Shown in pieces: positions 49,501 through 59,238 of a stretch of 64,000 nt of DNA. Where the stretch lies: contig CM056381.1 of the NCBI GenBank assembly GCA_029718625.1, positions 51,330,157-51,394,156 of the forward strand. The letters run 5' to 3'. A program made the position numbers and the translations under genes. The first letter of the stretch is position 1. Each line of letters starts with the position of its first letter. Below the pieces are notes generated by a model. The model was not told the origin of the DNA and made no database searches. It saw only the letters and a program-made list of their open reading frames with translations. Source of the stretch: Synaphobranchus kaupii. Its lineage: Eukaryota; Chordata; Actinopteri; Anguilliformes; Synaphobranchidae.

Positions 49501-52500
49501 TATGTATGAGGGGCCATATGAAGTTTATTTATGAATTAAATATTCATGACTAAATGTGGTACAGTTTTCTATGTCACATTTTTGGTGTCCAAAATGGTGG
49601 TAAAACGATTAAATTTTGTCTGTCGTGAAAACAAGTTTTTGACTTTCGGTCTTGAAGTTATCTTATTTATATCTGTTATTTATAAGGTTTCACATGATGG
49701 GTAGGTTTTTGTTAAGAACAGTGTATAAATTGAATAATCTGAATAATAATCTTGTCCCTCGAAATCTCTCCAGTATTGAAAAAATACACATATGTGTCAT
49801 GGTTTTGCAGCCTATTTTTTCGTTGACCCGAAATTGTGTTTGGAGTCTTTGAGTTTGGTTTCGTCCTCTTTTCTGGCTTGTTTTGGGTTGGCTGATATGC
49901 CAGGGGTTATTTCCCCTTTGCGTATTTTCCCTGTTTTGTCAGGGCATCCCTTATTTCCCCCTACTTGTGGCTATCCACGTTTGTGGGTAACTTTCAGATT
50001 CCCTCCCGGTCGCGTCTGGTTCTCCGACACCTTCCCCTCCCTCACAGTACACAAAAGCCATATGGAGGTACCAGCGACCCCGTTAGGGTTCGAACAGGTC
50101 ATAGCCACCCAGCATGCGGCTTTGGCAGCTCATGAGGGGGGTATTTGCACACTTCAAACGCAGCAGCTGGTCATGCAGAACCAGCAGGAACAACTGGTTG
50201 ACCAGCTACGCTGCCAGGAGGACTGTCTGCGCGATTTGGTGGACAGTCTTCGCCTACTGGCAGGAGCGGTAGCGTCCACAGTCACCCAAGCATCTCCCCT
50301 TGAAAATCCCCCATCACCGCATCTTCCTTTCACAGTTAGGGAGTCTAAACTCCAGCTCCCCCTCCGTTATGACGGAGAGTCAGGAAAATGCAGAGGGTTT
50401 TTGTCCCAGTGCTTAATTTTTTTTAAAGCGCAGCCCTCTCACTTCTCCTCCCGTGGTGCTCATCTTGTCGCTGCTTACAGGTACCGCTCTCGCCTGGGCG
50501 GATCCTCTTATTCGGTCTCATGCACCACTCATGAACAATCCCGATAGCCTCATGACAGAAATGGCATTGGTATTTGACAATGACATTTCGGGTCAAGAAG
50601 CAGCAATGAGGCTAGTCCGCCTCCGCCCGGGTCAGGACGGTATTGGGGTTTTCCATCTGGGTTTTCCTGGGCCAAAGGTCCACTCATCACCTTGTTCACT
50701 AACGCCGGACCCCGTTAAAGATGCCTTAGCAGTGCTAAAACCGCCTGCTACATTCGATGCTGCAGGGGACATACTAAGGCGGAGTGCCCGAAGTTGGTGG
50801 GAAGCGGAGGGCTCTCACTGGTAGAACGAAAGACACCAGTGAGACATAATAATACAGTCTTCCATACCATCTTGCCAGTACAATTGCGGTGGAATCGGCG
50901 CTCTATTAACATTGACGCATTTATTGATTCTGGAGCGGTAGAGTGCTTTGACTGTGTACTGACACCCTTTATCTTGTCCAAGTCATTCATCCATTTAAAA
51001 TCACTAAATGGCCTGTTCTTTTTGGCCAAAGCATGAGCGTTTCTAAACATGCTTGTTAATCTATTAATTTCTTCTGGATTTAGCTGTACCATGGACTTCA
51101 CAATTGGCCACTCTGTTGGCTTCTCCTTGCCATTCAGAATTTTCTTTGGAAGGGTGTGTTTGGTGGAGATTTCATGTGCCCTGATGCTCTCCAGTCTAAC
51201 AGACACACATCCACTCTCGCAGGCAAATATATTTTTGGTGCATATTTTTCTGTCTACTTCTTTAGCTTGAATACACCAACTACATCTCATTATCCCTTCC
51301 TCCTCCCAGACAAGCCATGGTCTATTCACCTTCCAATTTTCCTGGAAAGTGCGATCTCTGCTCTCTGAATCATATTTTCGCTGAGTTTTTTGCTGATCTT
51401 CTTTGGTTTTAGCCTTTTTAGTGGGGGGTGGACTTGCACCCTCAATAAATCTCCACGTCTTTGAAAATCCGATCACTACGTCGCATGTAGCCCAAAGATA
51501 GACACGACGTTATTCCTTTTCTCCACGGATATTTCTGTTTGACTTGTGCAGCGTGTGCTCGTGGGACTGTGTAGCAGTGAAGTTCTGACGGGTGCCCGCA
51601 GATGGCGTTAGCGACTAGTGTTCTGACTGTACAGTATATCATAACGTACACTCTAGTCGGGACTCGAACGAGAAAGATTTTTTCCAGTCCCAACTAGTGT
51701 GGTATGGTAGCTAACGTAATAACTAGCTAATAATTCCTAGATGTAACCGAGCAGGGATGTGATTTGTGCTTGGACTGTAGGACGGAGATGAGAAATCACT
51801 GCAGGAAAATCACAACGATTCTTCAGCCTGGCGAGAGGGCTCACTGAACTGAATACAGACAGTAACTAACGTTAGCTAGCTAGTGTTCATGGATATTGCT
51901 TGCTAATTAAAGGCTTGGTAAGTGATAAATGCAACAACAGATCGATACCCAATGTCCGTGAACGCTAACGTTAGCGAGCTAACTAACTAGCTGATATCGC
52001 TGTTGTGTCTGTGTGCTGCAAACTTGCTTGACTGCTGCAGTCTGGCATAGCAGCAACAACAACAACAACGCGGTGAGCACAGACAGACTGCGTGCGAGTG
52101 ACAATGTGTGCCGCTTTTCCCATTTGGAACTTAGGAAATATTTTTGAATATCCGTGCATGACGAACGTGTATGTTACGTTGTGAGTGTAAAACAGAAATA
52201 GTTCCAGTTACCTAATTTAAAAAATAATAAAATCCTAAATTCACAGTCGTCAGCAGGACGATCACTTGGAAATCAAAGGTTGTCCTTCTTAATTTTTAGT
52301 CGTCTGAGACGATAGGACGACTGCTAATCTGGGCCCCTGCATACCTATACAGCACAGAGAGTTTGGCACTTTTCAGGGTTTCCTACAGAAGTAACCACAA
52401 TGACCACAGACTCTCAGCCCTTAAAAACATGAACTTCTGTATGTTCTGACCTCATGTAACCACACAGCATTCAGATAGAACTTCAGACATCCACACAATA

Positions 52501-55500
52501 TAACCCCAAACTTGGGTTATTTTGCGTTTTTTTTCCTTCTGCTTCTTTTTCTTCTTCCCATTTTTCCTGCCTACCCAGAGACCCTCACTACCTGCCTGCC
52601 TCCATACCCTCAAAGAATAATTCTCCCCATTGGATAACAACATCGCATACCTGCTCTCCCAAGCTTATTGCCCAATAAAAACGCTTCAAACTAATCTGCA
52701 CACATCACAGAATCACAGACAAAAACGCTATATGGCTTTGTGTATTTCATGAAGCTACTGTGGCCTACTGGTCACACAGAGGATTGGGGGTTCGAGCCCA
52801 ACAGGACACAAAACTATTTCCGACAAAAACAATGTGCAACTGTTAAATACTTTTCATTTATTACCCTGTTATTATTTTCACATTAACAAACGTATTTTTA
52901 TTGCAAAGGCAAAAGACGTTTCCAATATTAACTGTTTAATGTTTCACTTGTATTTCACTTGTACTACAGCGAAATGGTGAAAGTCAGAAGGACACTGACA
53001 AATGGCCTATAGCAGGGGTGTCAAACTCATTCCATCGAGGGCCGAGTGTATGCAAGTTTTTGTTCTAACCATGCTCTACACCAGCTGATTCCACTAATTA
53101 GTTCACCTCCTTGGTTGAAGAGCTGAGCTAATTAGTGAAATCAGCTGGTGTAGGGCACGGTTGGAACAAAAACCTGCATACACTCGGCCCTCGATGGAAT
53201 GAGTTTGACACCCCTGGCCTATAGGGTAATTCCGTGTCAAATCCCTGCATGACCCTCTCAGATTTTGATGAAACTCCATCATAATAATCTATTGTATGAA
53301 GAATGAACACACACAAAAAATTAGCCTCATATGACATCTCGTTTCCGAGATATGGCCTCCTGAAATTTGCTCAAAACCTCCGTCTTTCGCGCTCGCGAGT
53401 TGTGAAAACGCGCAAATGTGATTTTTGTGACTTTGGAAGCTTATAACTTTGGATTGGTAACAGCTATAGAGCTGAAACTTGGTATCCTAACTTACGTTCT
53501 TCCATATTGCACGAATCTGGAGGAGTTGAGTACCAAAAGCTGAAATTTGGTTGATGAGTAGATCTAATATATCTGTTTAACTGGTGTAAATTTCAGAAAA
53601 ATTTTTAACTGTCCACATGGTGATCCATTGACAAGCCAGACGGTTGTGTTTTTGACTTTTTTTCGGACCCAAATTTGGATGGATGTCATTCCTTTGCAAA
53701 TGAATTGATTAGCCTGTACTTGCTTGTGACCATAGACATACACCTATAAATAATACATATGTGATATGGGATGTATATGTCCACTCGTATGGGCACAGGG
53801 TGACCTCGAAAATCACCAAAAACATGTGCAACTGAACAAAGTGGCTACTTTGGGTGCATATAACTTGAAAAGGGAAGGGGGTATGAGTAATCATATTCTT
53901 GCAATTTGGAAGGAAGTAAGTTAGGATACCAAGTTTCAGCTCTATAACTGTTACCAATCCCAAGTTATAAGCTTCCGAATTCGGAAGAATGAGGTTTATA
54001 AATAAAGAACGCAGCTGCGTTGCAGTTGGCTCGACCAGGAAAGAAGTCTCATTTTGGTAATTTCCCGCACTCTTTCATTGGTGACCCCGATCCGCCTTTG
54101 GACGGTTCCAAGGATTACTTTCGAACTCGCGCATCATGGAAGCGGCGAATGCAGTTTCCCTTAAATTACTGGAGTTTTGGGAACAGAAATCTGTGGCTTG
54201 GTTCGCTCAAACGGAGGCACGGTTCGCACTCCGGAGAATCGCCGATGATAATACGAAATATTATTATGTTGTTTCTGCTCTCAGCAGTTCCACCGCGGCT
54301 AGAGTCGTGAGCCTTCTCGAAGACCCACCGGAGGAAGATAAATATGCGACGTTGAAGTCTTACCTCCTGGACACGTTCGGTTTGACTGAATCCGAGCGCG
54401 CTCGTCAGCTGCCTGGCCTGGGTGATTCCAAGCCATCGGAGTTGATGGATTATATGTTGACTCTCCTGGGAAATCATAAACCATGTTTCCTGTTCACGGA
54501 GCTGTTCATGCAACAGCTTCCTACAGCAGTGCGATCTGCCCTGGCTAACACGCCCATTAAGGATTTCCGGGCTTTGGCTAGGGAAGCTGACAAGTTTTTT
54601 TCCGCCGGCCGGCAGAGCTGCGGGGCCGCCCTGGGTCCCGCCCACAATGACTCCACACTGCCGGTGGACGCAGTGGCCATTACCGGCACTACAGCTACAA
54701 CCCAACAGCGAGGACTGTGCTTTTACCACGCACGTTTTGGCTCCAAGGCTACCAAGTGCCGCCCCCCTTGCACCTTTAAGGCATCGGGAAACGCCAGGGC
54801 CGGCGCTCACTAGCTGCCATGAGCGTCGGCCGTACGGGGAGCTTGTTATTTATTACTGACACTGATTCTGGGCTGCGTTTCCTCTGTGACACTGGTGCGC
54901 AAGTGAGCGTTCTGCCCGCAGCACCCTTGGACATACGGAGTGAGGGACATGGCCCCGCCCTACAAGCCACCAATGGCAGTTCCATCCGCACTTTTGGGAA
55001 GCAGAGCGTGGCGCTGTGTTTTGGGGGACAACGATTCGTTTGGGATTTTGTCACAGCTAAGGTGTCCACCCCCCTCCTCGGCGCGGATTTTCTCTGCGCT
55101 AACAGCCTGTTGGTAGACGTTAAGAACCGGCGGCTCGTCAACACTGAGACATTTACCTCGCTCCCGTGCTCACTTAGCTGTTCTGCCATGTCAAAGCTGT
55201 CTAGCGCACTCATCTGCTGACGTTTTTTCCCGTCTCCTCACCGAGTTCCCAAGCCTTACTGAGCCTCCACTAAGCACGGGGTAGAACTCCACATCCCGAC
55301 TACCGGCCCGCCTGTCCATGTCCGCGCTCGACGCCTCGACCCCGGGAAACTCGCTGTTGCCCAGGCGGAGTTCCGCACCATGGAGCACCTCGGCATTATT
55401 CGCCGGTCAAACAGCCCCTGGTCCTCTCCACATCGTGCCGAAGGCCGGCGGCGGGTGGCGCCCCTGTGGGGATTATAGGCGCCTTAATGCTGCCACGATC

Positions 55501-58500
55501 CCCGAACCGATACCCGATTCCTCACATCCAGGATTTTTCCGCCCGCCTGGCCGGAAAAGTCGTTTTCTCCAAGGTGGACCTTGTGCGCGGATACCACCAC
55601 GTTCCTGTACAGCCGCAGGACATCCAGAAGATGGCAGTGATCACGCCATTTGGCCTTTGGGAATTCCTGCGGATGCCGTTCGGCCTGAAAAACACAGTGC
55701 AGGCTTTCCAGCGCCTGATGGACACGGTGCTGCTGGATCTACCGTTCCTTTTTGTCTATCTGGACGATATTCTCGTCGCCAGTGCCTCCATGGCGGAACA
55801 CGTGTCTCACCTTCGAACCCTCTTTGAGCGGCTCAGCCAGCATGACCTTATTATTAATCCAGCCAAGTGCCAGTTCGGACTGGCTGCCATTGACTTCCTC
55901 GGGCACCGCATTACCAAGGACCTTGCGATGCCACTGCCGTCAAAGGTGGAGGCTGTGAACAGTTTTCCCCGCCCCCTCTCCGCGAAGGCCCTGCAGGAGT
56001 TCCTGGGCATGGTGAACTTTTTCCATTGTTTTATTCCCCATGCAGCCCAGCTCATGCAGCCCCTTTTCGAGGCCCTCAAGGGCATTCCCCCTAAGAAGGC
56101 CATTGATTGGTCTAAGGAGAGGGGGCTCTGGCCAACGCAGTCATGCTGGCTCACCCTATACCAGGGGCGACGATCGCCCTCACCACGGATGCTTCGGATT
56201 ACGCCGTCGGTGCCGTGTTTGAGCAGTGCATTAATGGAGCCTGGCAGCCTCTCGCCTTTTGCAGTCACCAACTGCATCCCAACGAGAGGAAGTACAGCAC
56301 TTTCAACCGTGAACTCCTTGGCCTGTACCTGGACATATGTCACTTCCGTTTTCTGCTGGAAGCCCGGCCATTCACGGCGTTTGTTGACCACAAACCATTA
56401 TCATTTGCCATGGCTAAGGTGTCGGAACCGTGGTCTGCCCGTCAGCAGCGCCAGCTCGCTTTCATCTCCGAGTTCACTACGGACATCCGGCATGTTGCGG
56501 GCAAAGACAACCGCGTAGCCGACTGCCTCTCCCGGGCCGTCGTCGGCGCCGTCCACCTTGGAATCGACGATGCCCGCATGGCAGTCGATCAAGCCTCGGA
56601 CCCAGGTGTACAGGCCTGTAGGAGTGCTGTCACAGGGCTTCAGCTGCAGGACATCGCGTTCGATGACGCCGGCAACACCCTACTTTGTGATGTTTCCACG
56701 ATGCAACCACGGCCGGTTGTGCCCGGCGAGTGGAGACGACGGGTTTTTGATGCCATTCATGGTCTTTCCCACCCGGGCAAGAAGTCGTCACAGAAGATGG
56801 TGTCGGCTAGGTTAGTTTGGGACGGCCTCAAGAAGGACATCCGCAACTGGGCCAACACCTGCATTGTATGCCAATGCTCTAAGGTGCATTGTCATGTAAA
56901 GGCCCCGTTGGCGCCTTTCTCGGTTCCTGAGAGGCGTTTTCACCACGTGCACGTGGACCTGGTGGGGCCCCTGCCACCCTCCCATGGTTTCGCCTACCTC
57001 CTCACAATGATCGACAGGACCACGCGGTAGCCGGAGGCCGTTCCGTTGGCATCGACAACGTCTGCCGATGTGGCTCGGGCATTTATCGCCACTTGGGTCG
57101 CCCGGTTCGGCGTACCGTCTGATGTCTCCTCTGACAGAGGTCCCCAGTTCACGTCAGAGCTTTGGAATGCGATCGCCCAGGGCCTGGGAGTGAAGCTCCA
57201 CCATACCACCGCTTATCACCCCCAGGCTAATGGCTTGTGCGAGCGGTTTCACCGCTCAATGAAGGCCGCCCTCCGGGCCAGCCTCCAGGATGGGTTGACA
57301 GATTTCCTTGGGTCATGCTGGGGCTTAGGACTGCCCCTAAGGAAGACCTACAGTGCTCATCTGCTGAGCTGGTTTATGGTCAGCCTCTGCGGGTGCCGGG
57401 GGATTTCATTCCTAATGCCACAAGCCCTTGGTCCGCATCACAACAGCGAACCGCCCTCCTGGACAGCGCCAGGGCGTTTGCACCAGTGCCTACATCACAG
57501 CACGGTCTTCCGCAGTCCCATGTCCCTTCCGACCTGAAAGTGGCGGAGTACGCTTTCATCCGCCACGACGCGCATCGGGGGCCGCTTTACCCTCCCTATG
57601 ATGGCCCGTTTCGCGTCTTGGAGGCCGGGAACAAGACTTCCCTAGTGGACGTCGGTGGTAAGCCGGACTACGTTTCCCTGGACCGCCTCAAACCAGCCCA
57701 TCTGGATCTGGACCAGCCCGTTAAGTTAGCTCAGCCCCCACGGCGGGGTCGTCCTCCTTCTGTTGCGCCACCGTGGCGCCCCCTACCTTCTTGTGGTCCC
57801 TCTGTGTCCACTCTGGCCCCCGCTCCGGCCTTGCGGACTCGTTTCGGTCGGGCGGTTCGGCCTCCTCCTCGTCTGGCGTTGCCAGTTCTGATGAATTCTG
57901 GGCGGACAGATGTGGCGGCTACCTCTGGGACATACATATATAATTCACCTCCTACTGTCAACGCGGCTACGTCATAGACGGTAACTTCTATGATGTGTTC
58001 TTTGGGTTGCATGAGGTTTATAAATAAAGAACGCAGCTGCGTTGCAGTTGGCTCGACCAGGAAATAAGTCACAGTTTGGTAATTTCCCGCACTCCTTCAG
58101 CCTACCATAAACTGTAACCCCTTAAGAGATCGGATTTGTAAACCTCCAATTACCCAAACATATCTCTTTCTTGGTTAGTCACTTAAAAAAATTACAATAG
58201 CCTCCGAACATTGCTCTAGTCTACGCTACTCTGCAGACAATGTAGCTTACTGCAAACACTTTTAATTATAATAATAATAAGAAGAAGAATAATCTCTGGT
58301 AGGCTACTTAGTAGTATCTATTGTTTTCTTTCTGGCTAAGATTCCTGGGAAATATGCGTTGTCCAGTTAAGTTTGTTAGCCAACGTTAGTTTTGCCAGAG
58401 AAACGTCAGTCAGCTGCTAGTCAGGAAGCAGGTACAAGCTAGGCTACTACAAAGCGAATCAACATGCCTTATACATCCATTGCACTACAGAAAATGAAAC

Positions 58501-59186
58501 TATTCATTGTATTTCATTAGACATTAAATACAGCTCATCTACAAACTCTTTTAATGTAATTGTGGGCTATCGGTAATAGGAGAAATGTTCTCATTCTCGT
58601 CAGTACAGGGCGTTATGCTTACGCGAATGTCTGCATGCATTTATTTTGAATGCATGTATTCTGTATGCATGTCTCTCTCGATGTCATTATCTTCATGCAT
58701 CATTAGTTAGCTATCAAAAAAGTTATATCTGATCAAAAACGTCTCTGACGTAAAAAAGCCAAGTTACTCACGCATAGCCTACACAGCGCTGTCTATAAGT
58801 CCTTAATTCCAACTTGCAAAAACTAGGCCTGCCTTTAAAAGTTTTGATATCAAAATGTGGCCAAGTTACAACTAACAATATTGCCTATCGTAGCTCACAC
58901 TAAATAAACTAGCTCTATTCCAAAGCAATGTTATTCATACTTTCCTAAATTATTTAATGCAACTTGGCCCTGTGTTTCTTCATCTTACCTTCTCAAGAGA
59001 ATGTGGTCAATGAAACTGTATGTTCCACATCAAACTGCAAAATGAGAATAATTTATAGTGAATCAGAGTAGATTCAGATGATGTACTTAAAAGTTTAACA
59101 GAAAGATTAATACACTATAGGGCATGTTTGAACAATTGTCTGCATCCAGTGCTTTGGGTCTATGAAAAGCACAGAATTAATAAAAT

Positions 59187-59238
<52 letters not shown>

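Larger units (their letters stand above)
53989..58099 (+). mobile_element. CsRn1-type Ty3/gypsy element, 5' LTR truncated
   Basis: The last 89 bp of the LTR occur at 53989-54077 and 58011-58099. Between them: primer site, gag with a CHCC finger, protease, RT, RNase H and integrase. The tRNA-Trp primer site plus the CHCC gag finger mark the CsRn1 lineage, known from flukes and other animals including fish. Pol has several frame breaks. Confidence 0.85.

Noticed and set aside
52740..52800. tRNA gene or tRNA-derived SINE (GGTTCGAGCCC box)
   Set aside because: No acceptor stem pairing and no convincing box A at the right distance; kept only as a remark.
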